In this document: positions 9,083 to 17,113 of the stretch, one piece after another
How the letters are laid out: every line of letters begins with the position of its first letter
Numbering within the stretch: position 1 is the first letter of the stretch
Source: Poindextera sp041691315
GTDB taxonomy: Bacteria > Pseudomonadota > Alphaproteobacteria > Caulobacterales > Caulobacteraceae
Assembly: GCA_041691315.1 (NCBI GenBank)
Contig: JBEPUW010000004.1
Span: forward strand, 95,345 to 159,344
Direction of reading: 5' to 3'
DNA length: 64,000 nt
Made by a program: the position numbers and the translations under genes
Notes under the pieces: generated by a model
Told to the model about the DNA's origin: nothing
Database searches by the model: none
The model's input: only the letters and a program-made list of their open reading frames with translations

Positions 9083-9153
9083 GGGGGGGAGTGGCGCTGG
9101 TTTTCATCCTCGTGGGCGCCTATCGTGGCGCAAAACCGGTGGGAGGATGCGCG

Positions 9154-9993
9154 TTGGACTTCAAGGACATCATCTACGCCGTCGACGGCCCGCTGGGCGT
9201 CATCACCCTGAACCGGCCGGCCTATCGCAACGCCCAGGGCTACCGGATGCTGGACGAGATCGACCAGGCGTTCGGGCTGGCCAAGGCGAACGCCGACGTC
9301 CGCGTGGTGGTCGTGAAGGGGGCGGGCGGGGTCTTCTCCACCGGCCACGACCTGGGCACGCCGGAAGGGACCGAGTACCGCGAGGCCCTGGGCGCCAAGC
9401 CGGGCATCGAGCGCTACGACCAGTTCAAGCGCTACAACCTCGACCTGTTGCTGGCCTGGCGCAACTTCCCGAAGCCGACCATCGCCATGGTCGAGGGCTA
9501 CTGCATCTATGCGGGCTGGATGTTGGCCGCGGCCATGGACGTGGTGTTCGCCGCCGACTCGGCCGAGTTCCTGGGCGGCTTCGTCGAGTACAACTGCATT
9601 CCCTGGGACATCGGCGTGCGCCGGGCCAAGGAGCTGGTGTTCGAGAGCCGCTTCATCAGCGCCGACGAGGCGGCCCGCTTCGGCCTGGTCAACAGGGTGC
9701 TGCCGCTGGCCGACCTTGAACGCGAGACCTTCGCCTATGCGCGGCGGGTGGCTGAGAACAGCCCCGAGGCGCTGCGCATGGCCAAGATCCAGATGAACAA
9801 GGCCCAGGACGCCCAAGGCTTCACCAACGCCGTCGAAGACAGCCTGGGCGACTACCAGGCGATGATGTACATGCCCGGCTCGGCCATGCGGATGGAGGGC
9901 GAGCGGCGGTTGCTCACCGTCGATCTGGCCGTGAAGGGCAAGCGCGGCGAGCGCTTCGGCCTGACCCCGCCGGCTAAAGAAAAGGCGAGCTAA
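9154..9993 (+). CDS. Enoyl-CoA hydratase/isomerase (crotonase) family
   Basis: 279 residues from a TTG start at 9154. GGGAGG at 9141-9146 is exactly placed, and the protein then begins MDFKDIIYAVDGPLGVITLNRP as crotonases do. Upstream in-frame codons run through the REP-like element and are unlikely to be translated. The oxyanion-hole segments are visible: STGHDLGTP in place of the usual A-S-G-D-x, and the GYCIYAGWMLAAAMDVVFA helix. Substitution at the usual catalytic glutamates means hydratase versus other crotonase chemistry is open. It is followed three bases later by an AcuI-like reductase, giving a short two-gene operon of acyl-CoA metabolism. Confidence 0.87.
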   Translation: MDFKDIIYAVDGPLGVITLNRPAYRNAQGYRMLDEIDQAFGLAKANADVRVVVVKGAGGVFSTGHDLGTPEGTEYREALGAKPGIERYDQFKRYNLDLLLAWRNFPKPTIAMVEGYCIYAGWMLAAAMDVVFAADSAEFLGGFVEYNCIPWDIGVRRAKELVFESRFISADEAARFGLVNRVLPLADLERETFAYARRVAENSPEALRMAKIQMNKAQDAQGFTNAVEDSLGDYQAMMYMPGSAMRMEGERRLLTVDLAVKGKRGERFGLTPPAKEKAS

Positions 9994-9996
9994 GAC

Positions 9997-10986
9997 ATGA
10001 CCTTCCGCGGCATCCGCTTGTTCAAGACCGACACCGGCCAGGAAACCCGCGTCCTCGACCTGACCGACGCCGACCTGATGGAGGGCGATGTCGACGTCGG
10101 GGTCGAATATTCCACCGTCAACTACAAGGACGGCCTGGCGCTGACCGGCAAGTCGCCGGTGGTGAGGGTCTGGCCGCTGACCCCTGGGATCGACTTCGCC
10201 GGCGTGGTCGAGGCATCGACCCACGCCGGCTTTGCGCCCGGCGACCGGGTGGTGCTGAACGGCTGGGGCGTTGGCGAGACCCACCATGGCGGCTACGCCC
10301 AGAAGGCGCGGGTCAAGGGCGACTGGCTGGTCAGGCTGCCGGACGCCATCTCGACCCGTCACGCCATGGCCATCGGCACCGCCGGCTATACCGCCATGCT
10401 CTCGATCATGGCCCTGGAGCACGAGGGGGTGACGCCGGACAAGGGCGACATCGTGGTCACCGGCGCGGCCGGCGGCGTGGGCGGCGTCGCCATCGCCCTC
10501 TTATCGAAGCTGGGCTACCGCGTCGTCGCCTCGACCGGGCGCAAGGAGGCGGAGAGCGACTATCTGAGCGGGCTCGGCGCCGCCGAGATCATCGACCGCG
10601 CCGAACTCTCCGCGCCGGGCCGCCCGATGGCGCGCGAGCGCTGGGCCGGCGGGGTGGATGCGGTCGGCAGTCACACCCTGGCCAACGTGCTGGCGCAAAT
10701 CCGCTACGGCGGCGCGGTGGCCGCTTGCGGCCTGGCCCAGGGCCTCGACCTGCCGGGCTCGGTGGCGCCCTTCATCCTGCGCGGCGTCACCCTGGCCGGG
10801 ATCGACTCCGTCATGTGCCCGACGCCCAAGCGCACGCAAGCCTGGGCGCGGCTGGCCAGGGACCTCGATCTGGGCCGGCTGGACGCCATGACCGAGCGGG
10901 CGGTGCTGGGCGATGTGCCGGCGCTGGGCGCGGCCATCCTCGACGGCAAGGTACGCGGCCGGGTGGTCGTCGACGTCAACGCCTAG
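9997..10986 (+). CDS. acuI: AcuI/YhdH-family MDR oxidoreductase (acrylyl-CoA reductase-like)
   Basis: 329 residues of a zinc-free medium-chain reductase. The N-terminal STVNYKDGLALTGKSPVVR segment and the PGIDFAGVV, GAAGGVGGVA and SHTLANVLAQIRYGGAVAACGLAQG motifs match the YhdH/AcuI family. Characterised members reduce acryloyl-CoA to propionyl-CoA with NADPH, which fits a crotonase as the upstream partner. The ATG at 9997 lies three bases after the preceding stop. Its TAG stop overlaps the stop of rfbC on the other strand in a shared CTAG. Confidence 0.85.
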   Translation: MTFRGIRLFKTDTGQETRVLDLTDADLMEGDVDVGVEYSTVNYKDGLALTGKSPVVRVWPLTPGIDFAGVVEASTHAGFAPGDRVVLNGWGVGETHHGGYAQKARVKGDWLVRLPDAISTRHAMAIGTAGYTAMLSIMALEHEGVTPDKGDIVVTGAAGGVGGVAIALLSKLGYRVVASTGRKEAESDYLSGLGAAEIIDRAELSAPGRPMARERWAGGVDAVGSHTLANVLAQIRYGGAVAACGLAQGLDLPGSVAPFILRGVTLAGIDSVMCPTPKRTQAWARLARDLDLGRLDAMTERAVLGDVPALGAAILDGKVRGRVVVDVNA

Positions 10987-11546
10987 GCCGGATCGAGCGC
11001 CAGCGGCGTCCCGTCATAGGCGAACGGGCTTTCGAACCCGGCCAGGCGCGGCAGGGCGGCGTCCTTTTCGGACAGCAGCGGCGCGCGGCCGTCGAGCGGC
11101 CAGGGCAGGGCGAGGTCGGGGTCGTTCCAGACCAGGCCGCCCTCGCTGTCCGCCGCATAGGGCTGGCTGACCTTGTATTCCACCGCCGTATTGGCCCCGA
11201 GCGACATGAAGCCGTGGGCGAAGCCGACCGGCACATAGACCTGCAGGCCGTCCTCCGGCGTCAACTGTTGGCCGACCCATCGGCCATAGGTCGGTGATCC
11301 CGCGCGCAGATCGACGGCCAAGTCCCAGACCCGCCCGGCGCTGCAGCGCACCAGCTTGGCCTGGGCGAAGGGCGGCCGCTGGAAGTGCAGGCCGCGGATG
11401 ACGCCCGCCGTGCTCGACAGCGAGTGGTTGTCCTGGACGAAGACGGTTTCGATGCCCAGCTGAGCCAGCGCTTCGCGGCTATAGGTTTCCGAGAACCAAC
11501 CGCGTTGGTCTGCATGAATCCGTGTACGGATCAGTCTGACGGCCAT
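10983..11546 (-). CDS. rfbC: dTDP-4-dehydrorhamnose 3,5-epimerase
   Basis: 187 residues; epimerises C3 and C5 of dTDP-4-keto-6-deoxyglucose in the dTDP-L-rhamnose route. The cupin pattern RGWFSETY, QDNHSLSSTAGVIRGLHFQ with the catalytic histidine, and PVGFAHGF are all present. The ATG at 11546 follows the stop of the WbsX-like gene by one base and has GGCGGA upstream. The next upstream in-frame start would lie inside that gene and is rejected. It is the last gene of the dTDP-sugar block. The fourth enzyme of the pathway, RfbD, is not in this window. Confidence 0.93.
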   Translation of the reverse strand: MAVRLIRTRIHADQRGWFSETYSREALAQLGIETVFVQDNHSLSSTAGVIRGLHFQRPPFAQAKLVRCSAGRVWDLAVDLRAGSPTYGRWVGQQLTPEDGLQVYVPVGFAHGFMSLGANTAVEYKVSQPYAADSEGGLVWNDPDLALPWPLDGRAPLLSEKDAALPRLAGFESPFAYDGTPLALDPA

Positions 11547-11547
11547 T

Positions 11548-12577
11548 CTAGTCCGCCATTCCGTCGCGCAACGCTTCCAGCCAGGCATGGCCATAGCGCA
11601 GGTCGGGCTCCAGATGGTTGCCCTCGGCCCACTCGTTCCAGGCCTTCAGGAACAACAGCTGCTGCTCCTGCGGCCGGTCCGACAGGCGCTCGACGGCGCG
11701 CCTGACGGTGTCGCGGAACAGCTCGGGGCTGGAGTGGGCATAGACGACGCCGCGCCGGCCCATCCTCGGCGTATTGTCCCAGCTCGGGCCGACGCACGGA
11801 TAGTGGGTGACCCCGGCTTGTGGCGGCGCCACCTCCAGCCTTGCGGCCTCGCGATGGTCGACAATCCGGGTGTCGTGCAGCACCTCGATATAGGCGTAGC
11901 TGCCCAGCGGCAGGCGCATATCCACAGCGCCGTCGAAGCCGGCCGGGTGCGGGTCACGCTCGCTGACATTGTGGCGCACGGCCAGCAGATAGAGGCCCGG
12001 CAGTCCGGCCTGGTCAGCCAGTTGCCGCCAGAGCCGGCAAAGGCCGACCGGGTCCGGCAGGTCGGCCAGGTCGAAGACCAGCAAGAGCGGCCGGCCGTCC
12101 ACCGTCACATAGCGGGGATCGCGGAAGGCGTTCAGCAGCCAGGCGAAATGGGCGCGATAATCGTCCTCGCCGGGATAGGTCTGCTCGATCAGCAGGCCGT
12201 CGGCCCCGCCCTGCCAATGGCCGGTCCAGCTGTGGTTGGCCCAGCACAGGCAGAACGGGAAGTCCGGCGCGCCCGAGGCCAGCACCTCGTCGAACGGCCG
12301 CTGCAACAGCCGACGGCCGCCGCCGAACCAGTAGTGATAGTAGCAGAACCCCTCGATGCCGTAGGCCTGAGCCAACTCGGCCTGGGCGGCGCGGGTCTCG
12401 GGCACGCGCAGGTCATAGAAGCCGAGATCGGCCGGACTGTGCGGCTGGTAGTGCCCCTCGAACAGCGGCTGGGCCTCGGCGGTATTGGTCCACTCGGTGA
12501 ACCCCTTTGCCCCACCACTGGTCGTTCTCCGGGATCGGATGAAACTGCGGCAAGTAGAAGGCGAGCGCGCGGACCAC
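11548..12577 (-). pseudogene. WbsX-like (GH99-related) polysaccharide biosynthesis gene with +1 frameshift
   Basis: The body of the gene (11548-12501) encodes FTEWTN, FCYYHYWFGG, CWANHSWTGHW and LKAWNEWAEGNHLEPD, the signatures of the WbsX/glycosyltransferase-associated family related to GH99, found in O-antigen and capsule loci. The expected N-terminus, ALAFYLPQFHPIPENDQWWGKG, is encoded just upstream but in another frame. It starts at GTG 12577, directly after the stop of rfbA. The frames join across a run of four C at 12502-12505 on the plus strand where three would restore the gene, to about 342 residues. Either a real inactivating insertion or a homopolymer sequencing error; nothing else is degraded. 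Confidence 0.85.
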
Positions 12578-12580
12578 AGG

Positions 12581-13486
12581 TCAGGCGTTGGCCGGGCGCG
12601 CCGCCGCGACGTCCGGATCGTCGGCCAGGTCGCCAAGATAGCGGTAGTAGGGCGAGTTCGGCCGGGCAGCGGCCAGCGCGCGCAGCTCGACTGCCTCGAT
12701 ATAGCCCATGCGGTAGGCGACCTCTTCGACGCAGCCGATCTTCAGGCCTTGCCGCGCCTCGATGGCGCGGACGAACTCGCTGGCCTGGACCATGGAGTCG
12801 TGGGTGCCGGTGTCGAGCCAGGCCAGGCCGCGGCCCATTCGCTCGACGGCCAACTCGCCGGCGTCGAGATAGCGCTGGATCAGGTCTGTGATCTCGGTCT
12901 CGCCCCGGGCCGAGGGCTTCAGGCCCCGGGCGAATTCGCTCGCCCGGCCGTCGAAGACGTAGAGGCCGGTGACGACGATGTGCGACTTGGGTTTTTTCGG
13001 TTTCTCGGCGATGCCGACGATGCGACCGGCCGCGTCGAATTCCATCACACCATAGCGCTCGGGATCGCTGACCTGGTAGCCAAAGACGGTTGCGCCGCGC
13101 TTCTGGTGCGCGACCGTCTGCAGGGTCTGGGCGAACAGGTGGCCGAAAAAGATGTTGTCGCCAAGCACCATCAGGCTGGGCTCGCCGGCCAGGAAGTCTT
13201 CGCCCAGCACATAGGCCTCCGGCAGGCCATTCGGCTTGGATTGCTCCAGGTAGCTCAGCTTGAGGCCCAGGCGCGCGCCGTCGCCCAGCAGGCGCTGGAA
13301 GGCCGGCTGGTCCTCCGGCGTGGTGATGATCAGGATCTCGCGTACGCCGGCCAGCATCAGCACCGACAGCGGATAATAGATCATCGGCTTGTCGTAGACC
13401 GGCAGCAGCTGCTTGGAGACCGCCAGCGTCAGCGGATGCAGCCGGGTGCCGGCGCCGCCGGCCAGGATGATGCCGCGCCGCTTCAC
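12581..13486 (-). CDS. rfbA: Glucose-1-phosphate thymidylyltransferase
   Basis: 301 residues; makes dTDP-glucose from dTTP and glucose-1-phosphate. Visible motifs are ILAGGAGTRLHPLT (nucleotide binding, residues 6-19), KPMIYYPLSVLM, GDNIFFG, VTGLYVFD and GRGLAWLDTGTHDSM. The start is GTG at 13486, overlapping the TGA of rfbB by four bases; an upstream extension would read through the rfbB C-terminus. The WbsX-like gene begins immediately after its stop. Confidence 0.94.
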   Translation of the reverse strand: MKRRGIILAGGAGTRLHPLTLAVSKQLLPVYDKPMIYYPLSVLMLAGVREILIITTPEDQPAFQRLLGDGARLGLKLSYLEQSKPNGLPEAYVLGEDFLAGEPSLMVLGDNIFFGHLFAQTLQTVAHQKRGATVFGYQVSDPERYGVMEFDAAGRIVGIAEKPKKPKSHIVVTGLYVFDGRASEFARGLKPSARGETEITDLIQRYLDAGELAVERMGRGLAWLDTGTHDSMVQASEFVRAIEARQGLKIGCVEEVAYRMGYIEAVELRALAAARPNSPYYRYLGDLADDPDVAAARPANA

Positions 13487-14544
13487 TTGGCCGCCCCGGC
13501 GGCGAGGCCGAGCCGCTCGGGACTGAAGCCGCGGGCGCGGATGCGCGTCCACCAGCCGGGATTGTCCAGATACCAGCGCGCCGTGCGCTCCAGGCCCTCG
13601 TCCAAGCCCGTGCGCGGCGTCCAGCCCAGTTCGCCGCGCAGCTTGGCGGCATCCAGCGCATAGCGAAAGTCGTGGCCCGGCCGGTCGGCCACGCGTTTGA
13701 TCAGCTCGGCATGCGGGCCGGCGACGCGGGGGCGCAAGCTATCGAGATGGCCGCACAGACGCATGACCAGGTCGCGATTGGCGACCTCGGTCTCGCCGCT
13801 GACCGCATAGGTTTCGCCCGGCCGGCCCTTTTCCAGCACCGCCAGCAGGGCCTCGGCATGGTCCTCGACATAGAGCCAGTCGCGCACGTTGGCGCCGTCG
13901 CCATAGAGCGGGATCGGGCGGGCCTCGATGGCGCTCAGGATCACCACGGGGATGAGCTTTTCGGGGAATTGATAGGGTCCGTAGTTGTTGCAGGCGCTGG
14001 TCACCAGCACCGGCAGGCCGAAGGTGCGGCCCCAGGCGCGCACCAGATGGTCGGACGCCGCCTTGCTGGCCGAATAGGGCGAACTGGGATCGTAGGCGCT
14101 GGCCTCGTCGAACCGGCCGTCGGCGCCCAGCGCCCCGAACACCTCGTCGGTGGAGATGTGCTGGAAGCGAAACCGCTCGCGGCGCTCGCCGCTCAGGCCC
14201 TCGAAATAGCGCCGGGCAGCCTCCAGCAGCACGGCGGTCCCGACCACATTGGTCTCGACAAAGGCCACCGGCCCGTCGATCGACCGATCGACATGGGTCT
14301 CTGCCGCCAAGTGCATGAGGGCGTCGGGCTGGTGCCGCGCGAACACGGCGGCCATCGCCGCCGCATCGCGGATATCGGTCTGCTCGAAGGCATAGCGCGG
14401 GTTGTCCGCGACGCCGGCGAGGTTCTCCAGATTGGCGCTGTAGGTCAGGGCGTCGACATTGACCACCGCCAGCCCCCGGCCAATCCCGGCCCGCACCACC
14501 GCCGAGCCGATGAAGCCGGCCCCGCCGGTGACCAGAAGCTTCAT
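13483..14544 (-). CDS. rfbB: dTDP-glucose 4,6-dehydratase
   Basis: 353 residues of an extended SDR that converts dTDP-glucose to dTDP-4-keto-6-deoxyglucose. The NAD-binding GGAGFIG is at 7-13, the catalytic STDEVFG at 131-137 (Thr-Asp-Glu) and the Y157-x3-K161 pair in PYSASKAASD. The ATG is at 14544. It begins 33 bases after the stop of the FecR-like gene on the same strand with no obvious terminator between, so the sugar genes may be transcribed from the two-partner secretion operon upstream. Confidence 0.95.
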   Translation of the reverse strand: MKLLVTGGAGFIGSAVVRAGIGRGLAVVNVDALTYSANLENLAGVADNPRYAFEQTDIRDAAAMAAVFARHQPDALMHLAAETHVDRSIDGPVAFVETNVVGTAVLLEAARRYFEGLSGERRERFRFQHISTDEVFGALGADGRFDEASAYDPSSPYSASKAASDHLVRAWGRTFGLPVLVTSACNNYGPYQFPEKLIPVVILSAIEARPIPLYGDGANVRDWLYVEDHAEALLAVLEKGRPGETYAVSGETEVANRDLVMRLCGHLDSLRPRVAGPHAELIKRVADRPGHDFRYALDAAKLRGELGWTPRTGLDEGLERTARWYLDNPGWWTRIRARGFSPERLGLAAGAAK

Positions 14545-14577
14545 GCGGTGCGGCTCTCGCGGTCGCGCTCCCGGACG

Positions 14578-15489
14578 TCAGTCGGTGCCGTAGCTTTCGA
14601 TCAGCTCGTAGACCTTGTCGCGGTCCAGGCCGTTGGCGGGGGCGGCTTGCAGTTCCTGCTCGGCTTCGAAGGACCAGGGGGTTGGGGACTCACGGGCCAG
14701 GGTGGCGGCGGCCGCGGCCGTGCGGATTTCTGGATCGCCCAGGCTGGCGAAGGATGAGTCGGCGGGCGGCGTCGCGGTCACCACGGCGATGGTCGCGTCC
14801 ATGGCTCGCGGCGTCGAGTCGCTGGCGGTGATCTTGTAGGCGCCGGGAGCCAGCGTCACGTGCGGCAGGACCACGTCGTGATCGGGGCTGGTCTGGTGGG
14901 CGACAACGGCGTTGTTCGCATCGCGAACCTCGACCGTATAGGGCGCGGCGCCGCCGACCAGACGCACCAGCAGCGAGCGGCTACCCGCCTCGACCTGCTG
15001 GCCGCCGGTAACCAGCGACGGCAGGGCGAAGCCGAAGTCGTCGCCGGCGCCCTTCAGGCGCACGTTCCAGGGCAGGCGCTTCATGTCCGGCATGACCTGA
15101 TCGTTCAGCGCGCTATAGGCGTTGCTGATGACGCTGGGCGTGCCGCTGTGCGCCGGCACGACGTAGGCGGCGTGCGGGTCGACCTTGACCGAGCCGGCGC
15201 CGTCGATGGACAGCACCACATAGGTTGCGCCGACGGTGGTGATCCTGTCGCTGTGACAGACCACTTCCAGCACCCGCGGACGGGTGACGGTCGAGGTTGC
15301 GCCGCCCACTGTGCGGGTGATGACCACGTCCTGGGCGCGGCCCTCGATGCGGGTGATGACCCCCGCGCCGGCGCAGGCCGCGTGCGCCAGTCCGGCCCAG
15401 CCTGTCGTGGCCACGATAAGCGCGGCGAGCGCGGGCGTCCTGGTCCCCAGGTTTCTGGTCACCAAGCTTCTGGCCCAATGTCTAACCAT
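14578..15489 (-). CDS. Secreted FecR-like domain protein, last gene of the TPS-CHAT operon
   Basis: 303 residues with a signal peptide (hydrophobic ALAALIVATTGWAGLAHA, cut near AHA-A at about residue 37). Residues about 40-105 look like a FecR-type domain: ITRIEGRAQDVVI, a Cys-His segment near 75, then DRITTVGATYVVLSIDGAGSVKVDP. An Ig-like beta region follows (VTLAPGAYKITASD) and an acidic tail. The ATG at 15489 overlaps the CHASE2 stop by eight bases and has AGGAG upstream; the longer frame reads through CHASE2 and is rejected. FecR-like domains of this soluble type are common beside CHASE2 and CHAT genes. Role here unknown; perhaps a periplasmic ligand-binding or scaffold protein. Confidence 0.75.
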   Translation of the reverse strand: MVRHWARSLVTRNLGTRTPALAALIVATTGWAGLAHAACAGAGVITRIEGRAQDVVITRTVGGATSTVTRPRVLEVVCHSDRITTVGATYVVLSIDGAGSVKVDPHAAYVVPAHSGTPSVISNAYSALNDQVMPDMKRLPWNVRLKGAGDDFGFALPSLVTGGQQVEAGSRSLLVRLVGGAAPYTVEVRDANNAVVAHQTSPDHDVVLPHVTLAPGAYKITASDSTPRAMDATIAVVTATPPADSSFASLGDPEIRTAAAAATLARESPTPWSFEAEQELQAAPANGLDRDKVYELIESYGTD

Positions 15490-17041
15490 CGGCAAACTCC
15501 TGCACGGTCTCGGTGATCGCGGCGGCGAATACAGGCGCCGAAACAAACCCCCACAGACCGAAATTCAATGAAGCCAACAGCAGCACGATTCCTACGCCAT
15601 GCGCTGTCAGCGCGATTATTCCGTTCAAGATAACAGGGTTCAGGAAAATAATCTCCAGCCTATGGCGCAGCTTGTGCTTCTCCGAGCTGCGCCGGAGCTG
15701 GCGCGTGCGCGTGCGGGCGCGGTTGCTGGCCAGGGCGGAGGCCGACATGGCCAAGCTGGCCGCCGCCAGCAGCAGGATCTGGATGATCAGCGGGATCGGG
15801 CGCAGGCCGCCGTGGGTCAGTTGCAGGCCGCGCACCGCATTGGCCAGCACGGCGCTGCCGTTCATCTCGTTCAGCGGTGTCTGCACGAAGTCGCCGCCGC
15901 TGGTGTTGGTGCCGCCGATGATCACCACGTGCTGGCAGAGGATGCCGCGGCTGACATCGCCCCCGGCCTTGAAGGCGCTGGAAATGTCGATCGCCGAAAG
16001 CCGCATGACCACGGCCGAATCGGAATCGGCGCACACCGTCGCGCCCGGCCACTTCGGATCGAGGCTGGGCCAGGCGCGGTTGGCGAAGCCGAGGTCGAGC
16101 GAGAAGTGATAGTCGATGCGTTCGCCGTGCCGCAGCTGCGGCGCGGTCTGGTTCTGACATTGCGCGGCGCCCTCGGCCATCCAGTGCTTGGCGGCCGCCT
16201 GGTCGAGCACCTTGGGGTCGCGCTCGATGAACTGGTAGGCGATCAGGGCGGCCGAATAGAGCGGTTTCATGCCCGTGCTGGTCAGCACGCAGTCGTAGGG
16301 CGCGAACTCGCGGATCACCCCGAACTGGTCGCCGAGCACCCTGGGCGTCGCCCAATAGATGTTCGGCGCCGCCTGCACCGTAGCGTCATAGGGACTGGCG
16401 GGCAGGACCTGCGCCGGGGTGTCCATGCCGAGCGCCGCGCCGGGATAGGGCTGGCGCGAAATGATCAGCGGCGGGGCCGAGGGCGTGGTCGCCCAGGCGG
16501 CCAGCTCTTTCTGCAGCTGCGCGATCGCGTCGGCTCCGTCGGGGGCCGGCTGGGCGATATCGACATCCAGCAGCACCACCCGCGGCGCCTGGGCCGGCGG
16601 CGCGGTGCGGATGAATTCCAGCAGGTCGGCCATCAGGGCGCGCGGCGTGGTCGCAGGCGGCAGGGCGAAGCTTCCCGGCTTGGTCCCCAGCTGACTGATC
16701 GTGCGGTCGTCGATGTCCATGAACAGGACCGGATCGGCTGTCCCGCGGATCAGGTCGGCGCGCAGCTTGAAGGCGGTGTCCATCATCTGCCGGTCCGGCG
16801 CGCCGAGGAACGATTGCTCGACGGCGGGGATCTGGATCAGCAAGAGCACGATCAGGCCGGCGGCGAAGGAGATGGCCGCCCGCCGGCGCTCGGCGGTCAG
16901 CTGGGCGAGGCTGAAGCGTCTGGGCTTAGAGGCCCCTGGTTTGGCAGCCTCTTTGTGGCCGTGACGGCGCTCGCGAACCAGCCTGGCGAGGCTGAAACCC
17001 CGGGTCTTTTTGGGTGGATGCTGGTTCGGGTCGTCGCTCAC
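15482..17041 (-). CDS. CHASE2-domain membrane sensor without output domain
   Basis: About 519 residues. A basic cytoplasmic N-terminus leads to a transmembrane helix (about 53-71, ISFAAGLIVLLLIQIPAV). A large periplasmic CHASE2 domain follows (about 75-395; PVLFMDIDDRTI, VVLLDVDIA and HVVIIGGTNTSGGDFVQTP are recognisable), then three C-terminal hydrophobic segments. CHASE2 normally feeds a kinase, cyclase or GGDEF domain; none is present. The N-terminus holds a duplicated FSLA-L-ERR motif. The start is uncertain: GTG 17041 gives a clean N-terminus, TTG 17080 adds 13 residues, and neither has a strong ribosome site. Its tail overlaps the FecR-like gene. Likely role: senses an envelope signal and acts through a partner, possibly the CHAT peptidase. 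Confidence 0.82.
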   Translation of the reverse strand: MSDDPNQHPPKKTRGFSLARLVRERRHGHKEAAKPGASKPRRFSLAQLTAERRRAAISFAAGLIVLLLIQIPAVEQSFLGAPDRQMMDTAFKLRADLIRGTADPVLFMDIDDRTISQLGTKPGSFALPPATTPRALMADLLEFIRTAPPAQAPRVVLLDVDIAQPAPDGADAIAQLQKELAAWATTPSAPPLIISRQPYPGAALGMDTPAQVLPASPYDATVQAAPNIYWATPRVLGDQFGVIREFAPYDCVLTSTGMKPLYSAALIAYQFIERDPKVLDQAAAKHWMAEGAAQCQNQTAPQLRHGERIDYHFSLDLGFANRAWPSLDPKWPGATVCADSDSAVVMRLSAIDISSAFKAGGDVSRGILCQHVVIIGGTNTSGGDFVQTPLNEMNGSAVLANAVRGLQLTHGGLRPIPLIIQILLLAAASLAMSASALASNRARTRTRQLRRSSEKHKLRHRLEIIFLNPVILNGIIALTAHGVGIVLLLASLNFGLWGFVSAPVFAAAITETVQEFADG

Positions 17042-17113
17042 GGCGAGACAGCTTAGCCGTTGACTCGCCCGGCGTCGCAATCCCCTGGCTGGGGGGCCTT
17101 CACAGCGGGCCGC

